NCBI GenBank assembly: GCA_029227815.1
Contig: CP118523.1
Span: forward strand, 620,001 to 684,000
Origin: Clostridiaceae bacterium M8S5
Lineage (GTDB): Bacteria; Bacillota; Clostridia; Tissierellales; MCWD3
Length of the DNA stretch: 64,000 nt
Reading direction: 5' to 3'
How positions within the stretch are numbered: the stretch's first letter is position 1; the number at the start of each line of letters is the position of its first letter. Under the pieces are notes generated by a model. The model was not told the DNA's origin. It made no database searches and saw nothing but the letters and a program-made list of their open reading frames with translations. The position numbers were made by a program, and so were the translations under genes. Positions 8,576-17,011 of this stretch are shown piece after piece.

Positions 8576-10033
8576 ATGGTTAAAATTGAAAATGTATCAT
8601 TTTTCTATGAAGATATAGACAATAAAAAAAGAGGCATTAAAAATATAAATCTCCACATAAAAAAAGGAGAGTGTGTTGTTTTATGTGGAGTTAGTGGTTG
8701 TGGAAAAACTACATTGACAAGATTGATAAATGGATTAATCCCCAATTTCTACAAAGGAGAATTAACAGGCGACATAATAGTAAATGGTGAAAAACTTAAA
8801 GATAAACCTATATCAAAGACATCTAAATTAGTCGGTTCTGTATTTCAAGAACCTGCAACTCAATTCTTTAACGTTGATACAACTAGTGAATTAGCATTTG
8901 GATGTGAAAACCAAGGTATGGATGTAACTGATATATTGAAAAGAATTGAAGATGCAAAAGAAGTATTCAAGCTCCATAATTTAATAAATAGAAGTATATT
9001 TAATTTGTCAGGTGGAGAAAAGCAAAGAATTGCATGTGGATCAGTATATGCAACTTATCCGGAAATAGTTGTATTAGATGAACCCTCTTCAAGTTTAGAT
9101 GCTGACTCAATAAAACGATTATCAGAAGTCATTGAGAAATTTAAAGAAATGGGTAAGACCATTATAATATCTGAGCATAGAATTCATTATCTCAAACACA
9201 TTGCTGATAAGTTTGTATATATGAGAAAAGGAGAAGTGAGACAGGTTTATTTAGCTAAAGAATTTTTGAAATTAAAGCCAGAATTTTTAAGTGAGCTTGG
9301 GCTTAGAACATTGGACATAAAATCACTAAAAGGGGATTGCTTTAATAATATTAAGAAAACAGAGAGCATAAAAATCACTAATCTTGCATTTAGTCGCAAA
9401 AAAAATAAGATACTTGATATTAAGGATTTAAAATTATATAAAAACGAAATCGTTGCTTTGGTTGGGCATAATGGTGCAGGTAAAACTACATTTGCACATT
9501 GCTTATGTGGGCTATTGAAACACAAAGGTTCGATTTATCAAGGCAGTATTAAACTAAATAACAAACAGAGAGTTAGTCAAAGTTTTATGGTTATGCAAAA
9601 TGTAAACTCTCAACTGTTTACAGAAAGCGTTAAAGAAGAAATAACATTAAAATTAGATAACGTTTCAATAGAAGCAGTTGAAGAAACTCTTAATAAACTG
9701 GGACTTTCTAAAGAAATAGAATCTCATCCTATGGCATTATCGGGAGGACAAAAACAAAGAGTTGCTATAGCGAGTGCAGCTATGGCTAATAAGGATATTT
9801 TGATATATGATGAGCCAACAAGTGGACTAGATTATCAAAATATGGGAAAAATGAGCAAATTAATTGATGATATGAAAGAAAAAACTCACTGCACAATAAT
9901 AATAACACATGATCCAGAATTCATATTAAAGACATGTCATCGTATTATACATTTAGAGAACGGTAGTATAAAAGATTGTTATGCTCTTGATAAAATAGGT
10001 ATAGAAAAAATAAAAGACTATTTTAGAAACTAG
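8576..10033 (+). CDS. ECF/cobalt-type ABC ATPase with two fused nucleotide-binding domains
   Basis: 485 residues holding two ATPase domains in one chain (about 1-230 and 260-485), so the EcfA and EcfA' functions are fused. Domain 1: GVSGCGKTT, LSGGEKQRI, IVVLDEPSSSLD. Domain 2: GHNGAGKTT, LSGGQKQRV, ILIYDEPTSGLD. Both look catalytically complete. It powers the S/T pair encoded directly upstream. It is the last gene of the Fur-controlled operon; about 370 bp without genes follow. Confidence 0.9.
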   Translation: MVKIENVSFFYEDIDNKKRGIKNINLHIKKGECVVLCGVSGCGKTTLTRLINGLIPNFYKGELTGDIIVNGEKLKDKPISKTSKLVGSVFQEPATQFFNVDTTSELAFGCENQGMDVTDILKRIEDAKEVFKLHNLINRSIFNLSGGEKQRIACGSVYATYPEIVVLDEPSSSLDADSIKRLSEVIEKFKEMGKTIIISEHRIHYLKHIADKFVYMRKGEVRQVYLAKEFLKLKPEFLSELGLRTLDIKSLKGDCFNNIKKTESIKITNLAFSRKKNKILDIKDLKLYKNEIVALVGHNGAGKTTFAHCLCGLLKHKGSIYQGSIKLNNKQRVSQSFMVMQNVNSQLFTESVKEEITLKLDNVSIEAVEETLNKLGLSKEIESHPMALSGGQKQRVAIASAAMANKDILIYDEPTSGLDYQNMGKMSKLIDDMKEKTHCTIIITHDPEFILKTCHRIIHLENGSIKDCYALDKIGIEKIKDYFRN

Positions 10034-10237
10034 TAAGTATATTTATATTAGAGTTATCAAATAAAAATATTTCCGATAACCCTAAAATTGATATCGTTAA
10101 TTTCTATTATTCAACTAATAAATTACCAATACAAAAAATAACTATTCATAGGCAATTAATATAGCTTATATATGGTTATTTTTTATATTGCAATTAAAAA
10201 TTTGAATGCTTTTCTAATTAACTTCCTCAAATAATAT

Positions 10238-10282
10238 AACAAATTACAACAAACACTAACGAATCACAACAAATTATAACAA
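10238..10282 (+). promoter_or_regulatory. Paired 15-bp direct repeats, candidate upstream activator sites
   Basis: AACAAATTACAACAA (10238-10252) and AACAAATTATAACAA (10268-10282) differ at one base and start exactly 30 bp apart, about three helical turns. They lie 64-108 bp upstream of the sigma-54 promoter, where enhancer-binding proteins usually bind. The rest of the gap 10034-10237 shows only AT-rich sequence. Confidence 0.55.
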
Positions 10283-10345
10283 CGGATACAATGAAATGTG
10301 ATATAATATTCCGTAACACATGCAGATATACAAGTATTTAGTTAT

Positions 10346-10361
10346 TGGCATGAATATTGCT
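10346..10361 (+). promoter_or_regulatory. Sigma-54 (-24/-12) promoter of porCDAB
   Basis: TGGCATGAATATTGCT fits the -24/-12 consensus TGGCAYR-N4-TTGCW, with GG and GC 12 bp apart. It sits 46 bp upstream of the first oxidoreductase gene. A TATAAT at 10364 lacks a properly spaced -35, so a sigma-A promoter there is less convincing; another TATAAT at 10302 also has a poor -35. Confidence 0.8.
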
Positions 10362-10406
10362 AGTATAATAGTATGTGAATTTGTCTAAGAGAATGGAGGT
10401 AAAAAA

Positions 10407-10982
10407 ATGAAACAACTGATTGAAATCAGATGGCATGGTCGTGGTGGACAAGGTGCTAAAACAGCATCGTTATTATTGGCGGATGTTGCTTTTAGCACTG
10501 GTAAATATGTGCAAGGTTTTCCTGAGTACGGTCCAGAAAGAATGGGAGCACCAATTACAGCTTACAACAGAATAAGTGATGAGAGAGTATTGGTTCATTC
10601 AAATATATATGAGCCAGATTATGTAGTAGTAGTAGATGAGACATTATTAGAAAGCGTTGATGTTACAAAAGGTTTAAAGGAAGATGGAGCAATTATCATA
10701 AATACAGCAAAAAAACCAGAAGAAATAAAAAGTTACTTAAAAGGATATAAAGGTAGAGTATATACAGTTGATGCAAGGACGATATCAGAAGCCTGTTTAG
10801 GAAAATACTTCCCTAACACACCTATGCTTGCAGCAGTAGTAAAGGTTAGTGAGGTAATGCCTACAGATGTATTTGTTAATCAAATGCAACATTCATTTGA
10901 GCACAAATTTGCATCTAAGCCTGAGGTTATAAAAGGAAATATGGATGCATTAAAAAGAACTATCGAGGAGGTTAGATCATAA
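10407..10982 (+). CDS. porC: 2-oxoacid:ferredoxin oxidoreductase, gamma subunit
   Basis: 191 residues. The N-terminus EIRWHGRGGQGAKTAS is the hallmark of the gamma domain of pyruvate/2-ketoisovalerate ferredoxin oxidoreductases, and PEYGPERMGAPI is the second conserved block. It is the first of four genes in the order gamma-delta-alpha-beta, typical of the four-subunit enzyme that decarboxylates a 2-oxoacid to acyl-CoA plus CO2 and reduces ferredoxin. Pyruvate or branched-chain 2-oxoacids cannot be distinguished from the sequence alone. It overlaps the delta gene by one base. GGAGG precedes the ATG. Confidence 0.92.
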   Translation: MKQLIEIRWHGRGGQGAKTASLLLADVAFSTGKYVQGFPEYGPERMGAPITAYNRISDERVLVHSNIYEPDYVVVVDETLLESVDVTKGLKEDGAIIINTAKKPEEIKSYLKGYKGRVYTVDARTISEACLGKYFPNTPMLAAVVKVSEVMPTDVFVNQMQHSFEHKFASKPEVIKGNMDALKRTIEEVRS

Positions 10983-11278
10983 TGGCAAAAACAAGCATTA
11001 ATGAAACAGTAAAATGGAAAGATATAACCCCTGGTGGAAATGTATGTGCAAGTGGTAACTCTGAAGAGTTTAAAACTGGGGATTGGAGATCAAACAAGCC
11101 AATTTTTATAGAAGATAAATGCAAGCAATGTTTATTATGTGCACCAGTTTGTCCAGATAGTTCAGTGCCTGTAAAAGATGGAAAGAGATTAGAATTTGAT
11201 TATGATCATTGTAAAGGATGCGGAATCTGTGCTAAAGTTTGTCCTTTCGATGCAATAGAAATGGTTGAAGAAAAATAG
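10982..11278 (+). CDS. porD: 2-oxoacid:ferredoxin oxidoreductase, delta (ferredoxin) subunit
   Basis: 98 residues with two [4Fe-4S] motifs: CKQCLLCAPVCP and CKGCGICAKVCP. It carries electrons from the TPP/proximal cluster to external ferredoxin. The upstream N-terminal ~35 residues are the usual PorD lead segment. Translation is coupled to porC by the overlapping start. Confidence 0.93.
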   Translation: MAKTSINETVKWKDITPGGNVCASGNSEEFKTGDWRSNKPIFIEDKCKQCLLCAPVCPDSSVPVKDGKRLEFDYDHCKGCGICAKVCPFDAIEMVEEK

Positions 11279-11290
11279 GAGGTGCAAAAA

Positions 11291-12463
11291 ATGAGTATTC
11301 GTGAGAGATTATCCGGTAATGAAGCTGTAGCAACAGCGATGAGACAAATAAATCCAGACGTAATGGCTGCATTTCCAATTACTCCATCAACAGAAATACC
11401 TCAATATTTCTCAAGATATGTAGCTAATGGAAAAGTAGATACTGAGTTTGTACCAGTAGAGAGTGAGCATAGTGCTATGTCTGCCTGTATTGGTTCACAA
11501 ACAGCAGGAGCTAGAACGGTAACAGCAACTTCTTCATGTGGTTTAGCTTTAATGCATGAAATGTTATACGTTGCTTCATCAAATAGATTGCCAATAACAA
11601 TAGCAGTAGTAAACAGAGCTTTGTCAGGCCCAATCAATATCAATGCTGATCATTCAGACAGTATGGGTTCTAGAGACAGTGGATGGATTCAAATATATTC
11701 AGAAAACAATCAAGAAGCGTACGATAACTTTATACAAGCATTTAGAATAGGAGAGCATAAAGACGTACAATTACCAGTAATGGTATGTCAAGATGGATTC
11801 ATAACTTCACATGCCGTAGAGAATATTGAGCTAATTGAAGATGATAAAGTAAAAGCATTTGTAGGAGAATATGAACCAAAAGAGTATTTATTAAACCCAG
11901 CTCAAGTATTATCAGTAGGACCATATGATACTCCTATGTATTATATAGAGCACAAGAGACAACAAGCACAGGCTATGATTAATGCTAAAAAAGTGGCTAT
12001 AGAAGTAGCTAAAGAATTCGAAAAAATATCAGGTAGAAGCTACGGATTATTTGAAGAATACAAATTAGAAGATGCTGAGCAAGCATTAGTAATAATAAAC
12101 TCTACAGCTGGAACGGCGAAAACAGCAGTAGATAAATTAAGAGCAGAGGGTAAGAAAGTAGGACTTCTTAAAATAAGATTATTCAGACCTTTCCCAGCTG
12201 AAGAAATTGCTCAGGCTCTTAAAAATGTAAAAACTATAGCAGTAATGGATAAAGCAGAGAGTTTTTCAGCTTGTGGAGGACCATTATTTGCAGAGGTTAG
12301 ATCGGCAATGTATCAATTGATTGAGAAACCAAATATAGTTAATTACATCTATGGATTAGGTGGAAGAGATGTTAGAGTTGAAGATATAGAGACTGTATAC
12401 AGTGCTATAGAAGATTTAAAAGAACCAGAAAATGTATATAGATATTTAGGCGTTAGAGAATAG
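11291..12463 (+). CDS. porA: 2-oxoacid:ferredoxin oxidoreductase, alpha subunit
   Basis: 390 residues from ATG 11291; an in-frame GTG at 11282 lies inside the GGAGG and is rejected. Residues such as AAFPITPSTEIPQYF and EFVPVESEHSAMSACIG are the conserved PYR-domain blocks of PorA/VorB alpha chains. The C-terminal domain II (KVGLLKIRLFRPFPAEEI, VMDKAESFSACGG) is also full length. It pairs with the beta chain 13 bp downstream to form the TPP site. Confidence 0.93.
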   Translation: MSIRERLSGNEAVATAMRQINPDVMAAFPITPSTEIPQYFSRYVANGKVDTEFVPVESEHSAMSACIGSQTAGARTVTATSSCGLALMHEMLYVASSNRLPITIAVVNRALSGPININADHSDSMGSRDSGWIQIYSENNQEAYDNFIQAFRIGEHKDVQLPVMVCQDGFITSHAVENIELIEDDKVKAFVGEYEPKEYLLNPAQVLSVGPYDTPMYYIEHKRQQAQAMINAKKVAIEVAKEFEKISGRSYGLFEEYKLEDAEQALVIINSTAGTAKTAVDKLRAEGKKVGLLKIRLFRPFPAEEIAQALKNVKTIAVMDKAESFSACGGPLFAEVRSAMYQLIEKPNIVNYIYGLGGRDVRVEDIETVYSAIEDLKEPENVYRYLGVRE

Positions 12464-12476
12464 GAGGTGCACTTAA

Positions 12477-13412
12477 ATGGCATATAATCATAAGGAAGTA
12501 TTTAGTAAACCTGATAGATTAGCAGGAGGACATAGAATGTGTGCTGGATGTGGTGCTCCAGTAGCTGTAAGAAGTGTCCTTAGAGCATTAAAAGAAGAAG
12601 ATAAAGCTGTAATAGGTAGTGCTACAGGATGTTTAGAAGTTTCTACATTTATGTACCCTTATACATCATGGAAAGATTCTTTCATACACAATGCATTTGA
12701 AAATGCAGGAGCTACAGTAAGTGGTGCGGAAGCTGCATATGTTGCATTAAAAAGAAAAGGAAAATTAAATGAAACATATAAATTTATAGCTTTTGGTGGA
12801 GATGGAGGAACATACGATATTGGATTCCAATCACTATCAGGAGCAATGGAGAGAGGTCATGACATGGTTTATGTATGCTATGATAATGGCGCATACATGA
12901 ACACAGGTATCCAAAGGTCATCAGCAACACCAAAATATGCTGATACAACAACAACACCTACTGGAACAGAATCAGATGGAAAAACACAGTATAGAAAAGA
13001 CTTAACAAGTATCATGGTAAGCCACAATATACCATATGTAGCACAGACAACTTTTGTGGGTAACTTTAAAGATATACATGAAAAATCAGAAAAAGCTATA
13101 TACACAGAGGGGCCAACGTTCTTAAACGTATTAGCTCCATGTCCAAGAGGATGGAGATACGATGCTGCTGACATGATGCAAATGTGCAAACTTGCAGTAG
13201 ACACTTGTTTTTGGCCACTATTTGAAGTTATAAACGGTGAATATAAGTTATCATATAAACCGAAAAAGAAACTTCCAATTGAAGAGTTCTTAAAACCTCA
13301 AGGAAGATTTAAGCATTTATTCAAAAAAGGAAACGAGCATCTGATTGCAGATATGCAAGCAGAGGTTGATAGAAGATGGGAAGAACTTCTAAGAAAATGT
13401 GGCGAGCTATAA
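12477..13412 (+). CDS. porB: 2-oxoacid:ferredoxin oxidoreductase, beta (TPP-binding) subunit
   Basis: 311 residues. The N-terminal HRMCAGCGAPVAVR plus ATGCLEV holds cysteines for the proximal [4Fe-4S] cluster. FGGDGGTYDIGFQSLSGA and YDNGAYMNTG form the TPP/Mg-binding GDG...N motif. It is the last gene of the operon and is followed by a strong terminator. Anaerobic 2-oxoacid oxidation to acyl-CoA with ferredoxin reduction is the established role of the family. Confidence 0.94.
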   Translation: MAYNHKEVFSKPDRLAGGHRMCAGCGAPVAVRSVLRALKEEDKAVIGSATGCLEVSTFMYPYTSWKDSFIHNAFENAGATVSGAEAAYVALKRKGKLNETYKFIAFGGDGGTYDIGFQSLSGAMERGHDMVYVCYDNGAYMNTGIQRSSATPKYADTTTTPTGTESDGKTQYRKDLTSIMVSHNIPYVAQTTFVGNFKDIHEKSEKAIYTEGPTFLNVLAPCPRGWRYDAADMMQMCKLAVDTCFWPLFEVINGEYKLSYKPKKKLPIEEFLKPQGRFKHLFKKGNEHLIADMQAEVDRRWEELLRKCGEL

Positions 13413-13440
13413 AATAACCTCAAATAATAATATTATAAAA

Positions 13441-13475
13441 AGGTATGTTAAATTTAATTTAACATACCTTTTTTT
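13441..13475 (+). terminator. Strong Rho-independent terminator of porCDAB
   Basis: A perfect 13-bp stem AGGTATGTTAAAT / ATTTAACATACCT with a 3-nt loop, then a T-run. Confidence 0.92.
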
Positions 13476-13546
13476 GTAACATATGATACTGAAGTAAAAG
13501 TATGTATATGATACTATTAAACTAAATGAAAAGGGGAGTGATTCAT

Positions 13547-13858
13547 ATGGTTGAAAAAGTCTATAAAATGTCTCGTAGTGACAGTAAAATAGTTGAAAAA
13601 ATTATCATGGATGAAAATATACACTATATACACATGATTTTTAATGAAGGAGAAGGTCTTCCAGAGCATTTATCAAATTCAAATGTGTACATGACTGTTT
13701 TAAGAGGAACTTTATCAATAGGGTTAAACGAGCATGAAATACATGAATACAAGCAAGATAGTATATTAAATATACCAGTTAATACTAAGATGAATGTTAG
13801 CAACAAACATCAAGATATACTAGAGCTTATAGTTATCAAGGCTCCTTCGCCTAAATAG
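13547..13858 (+). CDS. Small cupin-domain protein
   Basis: 103 residues with the alternating strand pattern of a single cupin barrel. EGEGLPEHLSNSN and VLRGTLSIGLNEHE correspond to cupin motif 1, but the usual HxH metal ligands are reduced to a single His, so metal binding is doubtful. NIPVNTKMNVSN fits motif 2. ATG 13547 is preceded by AAGGGGAG at the right distance; an in-frame ATG at 13526 has no RBS. It is a monocistronic gene between two terminators; role unknown. Confidence 0.7.
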   Translation: MVEKVYKMSRSDSKIVEKIIMDENIHYIHMIFNEGEGLPEHLSNSNVYMTVLRGTLSIGLNEHEIHEYKQDSILNIPVNTKMNVSNKHQDILELIVIKAPSPK

Positions 13859-13894
13859 ATAGTATATAAGCCATAGTGTATGTTTAAAATACTA

Positions 13895-13930
13895 AGGAGC
13901 TATCTGATTAGACAGCTCCTGTATTTATTA
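13895..13930 (+). terminator. Hairpin after the cupin gene, probable terminator
   Basis: AGGAGCT...AGCTCCT stem extended by TCT/AGA with a short loop, followed by a T-rich but interrupted tail. Confidence 0.5.
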
Positions 13931-14038
13931 TTTGCTATATCTTAGACAGTTACCATTTGCATTTTTAGAACCCATACCATTGCCGCTACCTCTTCTGGCT
14001 CCATTTCCATTCTGTAGGAAATTTGGATGTAGAAAACT
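13928..14038 (-). pseudogene. Remnant of a small Gly/Asn-rich peptide gene
   Basis: The minus strand reads ...NGNGARRGSGNGMGSKN then ANGNCLRYSK and a tandem stop. The biased Gly-Asn composition is unlike random AT-rich sequence and resembles the tiny Gly-rich proteins scattered in clostridial genomes. No ATG, GTG or TTG lies in frame upstream for at least 60 bp, so it seems to be a broken 3' end. I do not know its function. Confidence 0.3.
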
Positions 14039-14112
14039 CCTATTGGAACAAGAGTAAAGTGTTAATAATCTTATAAGTAGTTAGATTTTGGTTAGAGAAA
14101 AGAGGGAATAAT

Positions 14113-14253
14113 ATGAAAAAACTAACTAAAAAAATAAGTTATGTTGATACATTTATGCCTAAAGATTTTTGTCCATGTGATTGTCCAAGTGAGTTTTCAG
14201 CAGTATATACTGGAAGAGCAGATTTTGGTAACGGGCCATATATACAAATATAA
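14113..14253 (+). CDS. Short Cys-rich peptide, putative RiPP/bacteriocin-like precursor (copy 1)
   Basis: 46 codons behind GAGGG. The N-terminus MKKLTKKISYVDTF is leader-like, followed by a core with CPCDCPSEF and a polar aromatic tail ending in GPYIQI. The MKKL-x-KK leader and clustered CxC motif recall the CLI_3235 class of clostridial peptides, which are presumed substrates of radical-SAM maturases. A second such gene lies on the minus strand at 45259-45387. No maturase or exporter flanks this gene. The assignment is by resemblance only. Confidence 0.6.
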   Translation: MKKLTKKISYVDTFMPKDFCPCDCPSEFSAVYTGRADFGNGPYIQI

Positions 14254-14631
14254 AATTTGACATTAAAATAAAGTGCTCAAGTAACTAAGAATTAAAAAGA
14301 ATTAATTTAAATAAAATATAGACTAACCAAATCTAACTAGCTTTTTATTATAGGGTAGTCAAATAATATCAATACTCAATCTCGTCTTTTCATACTTATT
14401 AAAAAAACTCAATTGGCAAAAGTGTATATTAATCAAGTGATATTCTATAAATTGTAGAGAGAAGAGGGATTGTCTAATAAAAATTTTTGTTAATTACTAA
14501 AAAAGCCTCTTATAGATTCTAATGGTGTATCATAAAGCAATATTTCAATTTTAATAATATGTTGATTTCCCTGTTTTTAATTTTAGAACAATTGTTTAGG
14601 TTTAAACATCTATATGAGTTTATTCTATTAA
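14254..14631. other. AT-rich gap between the Cys-rich peptide and the first aadE copy
   Basis: I see no convincing gene, strong hairpin or promoter in these 378 bp. A weak AAGAGGG/CCTCTT complementarity spans roughly 14461-14512. Confidence 0.4.
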
Positions 14632-15474
14632 TTAGTTAGAATAATTCTTAAGATGATAATCTCTATGTCTGTTTACGTAATCATACATATTTTTATCATC
14701 CTCATAAGGATATTCATATCCTAGCTGCTCAGATAAAGGTTTAGCTATCTTTCTAATTAGTTCAAAAGAGCATTCTATAGAATTCCATATATCATTATAA
14801 TCATATCCGGCATATGTTTTTTCAAACAACTCATAGACATTTTTTGATAAAAATTTTTTATACCATTTACCAAACTTGCCTGTGTTTATTTTCCAATCAT
14901 AATTTATTCCTATATACCAATCAATGATACTAATCATGTTATTTCTAATAACCATGTCGAACATGGATTTGACATAACAAAGTTCATCTCTACATATTCC
15001 TTTAACAACATTGTTCATGCACCAGAAAAAGTTGTTAAGGCAGTGTTCAAATTCGTATTTCGACGGTCTATTGACACGATATATTGCATCAGTTGGAGCT
15101 GGGAGGTTGTCGATTATATCGTCTTTATCAAGTAACAAAATTTCTAAACTGTCATAGTTTCTAGCTTGAATGTGCTTAGCAGGAAAGAATTGCAAATCTA
15201 TTCTGAAATCACCTTCAAATAGCATCAGATATATATAGTATTTCTGATTATTAATAAATATATCGTTTTGCTGTATCATTATAGGTTTACCAAAGAACTC
15301 AATAAAACTAGTATCTTTTATGTACTTGTCAGGATTGTTTACAGCGAAAACAACATCATAGTCACTAAAATCATCATCATCAACATTTGGATTAACTCTA
15401 GAACCATTCATTAATACAGCCCTTACATCTTCATCTTCCTTAGCATAGCGTAGTAAAAGTTTGGGGTCAGGCAC
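14632..15474 (-). pseudogene. aadE: Aminoglycoside 6-adenylyltransferase, 5'-truncated copy 1
   Basis: Homologous to the two intact copies from codon ~13 (RYAKEDEDVRAVLMNGSR) to the end, with nucleotidyltransferase motif NGSRVNPNVDDDDFSDYD. The first dozen codons and the RBS are missing: the reading frame runs instead into a REP-like motif (15462-15475), and its nearest start is a GTG within that motif with no RBS. The 3' third has diverged from the other copies (SKNVYELFEKT against REDIYELLEKT) and ends NRHRDYHLKNYSN. The small membrane gene that follows the other copies is absent. Probably not expressed. Confidence 0.75.
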
Positions 15475-15590
15475 GGAAAAGTTGAATTACTAAGTATAAA
15501 AATTAATTAGAAGCCAATCAATCAAAAAACATCTAATTAGTTGCTCTATTAAGGAATAAGATAATAATATTAAAATTTCTCCTGTTCTTT

Positions 15591-15791
15591 CTATGTACTC
15601 TCTTTTAAATACCAGCTTACAAAACCATATATTAAACCATGTAACATTCCAAAAATACTACCAGCAATTATAGAGAAAAAAAGAGAACAATCAAGAGAAA
15701 GTCCTCTTTTGGTTATATCGATAAATAACCTGATAACTGCTCCTAATGGGATGCCATAGAGAAACACTCCGAACTTAATTATATATTTCAT
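15591..15791 (-). CDS. Small two-helix membrane protein downstream of aadE2
   Basis: 66 residues from the ATG at 15791, chosen because AAGGGAAA precedes it; a longer reading would overlap aadE2 in another frame. Two hydrophobic segments (FGVFLYGIPLGAVIRLFI and CSLFFSIIAGSIFGMLHGLI) with a Lys/Arg-rich link suggest an integral membrane hairpin. It is identical to the protein at 18514-18714. Always found here just after aadE, so probably co-transcribed; function unknown. Confidence 0.55.
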   Translation of the reverse strand: MKYIIKFGVFLYGIPLGAVIRLFIDITKRGLSLDCSLFFSIIAGSIFGMLHGLIYGFVSWYLKEST

Positions 15792-15819
15792 TTTCCCTTC
15801 TTTATATTGATTAGTTAGG

Positions 15820-16665
15820 CTAATTCTCAAGATACTTGTCTTTATACCTCTTAACATAATCATACATATTTTTATCATCCTCATAAGGATATTCATATCC
15901 TAGTTGCTCAGATAAAGGTTTAGCTATCTTTCTGATTAGCTCAAAAGAACATTCTATAGAATCCCATATATCATTATAATCATATCCGGCATATGTTTTT
16001 TCTAACAATTCATAGATATCCTCCCGCAAGAATTTTTTATACCATTTACCAAACTTGCCTGTGTTTATTTTCCAATCATAATTTATTCCTATATACCAAT
16101 CAATGATACTAATCATGTTATTTCTAATAACCATGTCGAACATGGATTTGACATAACAAAGTTCATCTCTACATATTCCTTTAACAACATTGTTCATGCA
16201 CCAAAAAAAGTTGTTAAGACAGTGTTCAAACTCGTATTTCATCGGTCTATTAACACGATATATTTCATCAGTTGGAGCTGGGAGGTTGTCGATAGTATTG
16301 TCTTTATCAAGTAACAAAATTTCTAAACTGTCATAGTTTCTAGCTTGAATGTGCTTAGCAGGAAAGAATTGCAAATCTATTCTAAAATCTCCCTCAAATA
16401 GCATTAGATACATATAGTACTTCTGATTGTTAGCAAATATATCATTTTGCTGTATCATTATAGGTTTACCAAAGAACTCAATAAAACTAGTATCTTTTAT
16501 GTACTTGTCAGGATTGTTTACAGCGAAAACAACATCATAGTCACTAAAATCATCATCATCAACATTTGGATTTACTCTAGAGCCATTCATTAATACAGCC
16601 CTTACATCTTCATCTTCCTTAGCATAGCGCAATATTAAATCTAGAATTTTGTCTTCAGTTTTCAT
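15820..16665 (-). CDS. aadE: Aminoglycoside 6-adenylyltransferase, copy 2
   Basis: 281 residues of the ANT(6)/AadE family, which transfers AMP to the 6-hydroxyl of streptomycin. The nucleotidyltransferase signature is LMNGSRVNPN...DYDVVF with paired acidic residues, and the length is typical. AAGGAGG precedes the ATG. The sequence upstream of the RBS differs from that of copy 3 and contains a REP-like motif, so the native promoter is missing and expression is uncertain. Chromosomal AadE-like genes in clostridia may not give resistance, so actual substrate is unproven. Confidence 0.85.
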   Translation of the reverse strand: MKTEDKILDLILRYAKEDEDVRAVLMNGSRVNPNVDDDDFSDYDVVFAVNNPDKYIKDTSFIEFFGKPIMIQQNDIFANNQKYYMYLMLFEGDFRIDLQFFPAKHIQARNYDSLEILLLDKDNTIDNLPAPTDEIYRVNRPMKYEFEHCLNNFFWCMNNVVKGICRDELCYVKSMFDMVIRNNMISIIDWYIGINYDWKINTGKFGKWYKKFLREDIYELLEKTYAGYDYNDIWDSIECSFELIRKIAKPLSEQLGYEYPYEDDKNMYDYVKRYKDKYLEN

Positions 16666-16708
16666 ACTTACCTCCTTGTGGGTATGGGGTTAGGCGCAAA
16701 ATAGTTAC

Positions 16709-16759
16709 AAAACATTATTCTAACTCGGAGAAGCATCTGGGACATTTAAATAATGTTTT
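16709..16759. repeat. Inverted repeat next to the REP-like motif
   Basis: AAAACATTATT (16709-16719) and AATAATGTTTT (16749-16759) are perfect 11-bp complements with a 29-bp loop, followed by T residues. It could terminate transcription or be part of the element edge. Confidence 0.45.
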
Positions 16760-16801
16760 TTTGACAATTTTTACAATATTTAATTAAATAGTATTTTTTT
16801 G

Positions 16802-16830
16802 TTGAAAATAAAAATTTTGTGTGATATTAT
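16802..16830 (+). promoter_or_regulatory. Promoter for the leader peptide/S41 protease unit
   Basis: TTGAAA (16802-16807) and TATTAT (16825-16830) with a 17-bp spacer, about 100 bp before the leader ORF. Confidence 0.55.
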
Positions 16831-16933
16831 AAATAGAGGCATTAAAGGATAAATAAGTTAAAAAATAAAAACATTTTAGAAAATATATATTAGATGAAAC
16901 TTAGAAATTGATAAAAACAAAAGAGGGGGAAAT

Positions 16934-17011
16934 ATGGAAACAATAATTGTTAGTTATAATGTTATTGGCACAAATGAAGTGAATAATATACAAGGATGGA
17001 ATAGACAATGA
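16934..17011 (+). CDS. 25-codon leader peptide translationally coupled to the S41 protease
   Basis: A short ORF (METIIVSYNVIGTNEVN..., ending GWNRQ) behind the strong RBS GAGGGGGA. Its stop TGA overlaps the ATG of the protease as ATGA, the classical arrangement for translational coupling. The peptide has no recognisable domain. It may be a regulatory leader or a relic of a larger gene. Confidence 0.45.
   Translation: METIIVSYNVIGTNEVNNIQGWNRQ

Larger units (their letters stand above)
15454..16676 (-). repeat. 1.2-kb duplicated cassette, copy B (small membrane gene + aadE2)
   Basis: This segment is nearly identical to 18377-19598 (copy C). Its left end begins AAAAGTTTGGGGTCAGGCAC, the same sequence that opens copy C. 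Its right end stops at the aadE RBS, where the two flanks diverge. Insertion of copy B removed the 5' end of aadE1. A degenerate version of the end motif, TGGGGTTAGGCGC (16685-16697), lies just beyond the right end. Confidence 0.85.

Noticed and set aside
10302..10307. TATAAT as a sigma-A promoter for porCDAB
   Set aside because: No acceptable -35 at 16-18 bp; the sigma-54 element downstream is a far better fit.
15800..15896. Extended N-terminus of the small membrane protein (101 codons instead of 66)
   Set aside because: The extra 35 codons overlap the end of aadE in another frame and lack an RBS; the internal ATG at 15791 has one.
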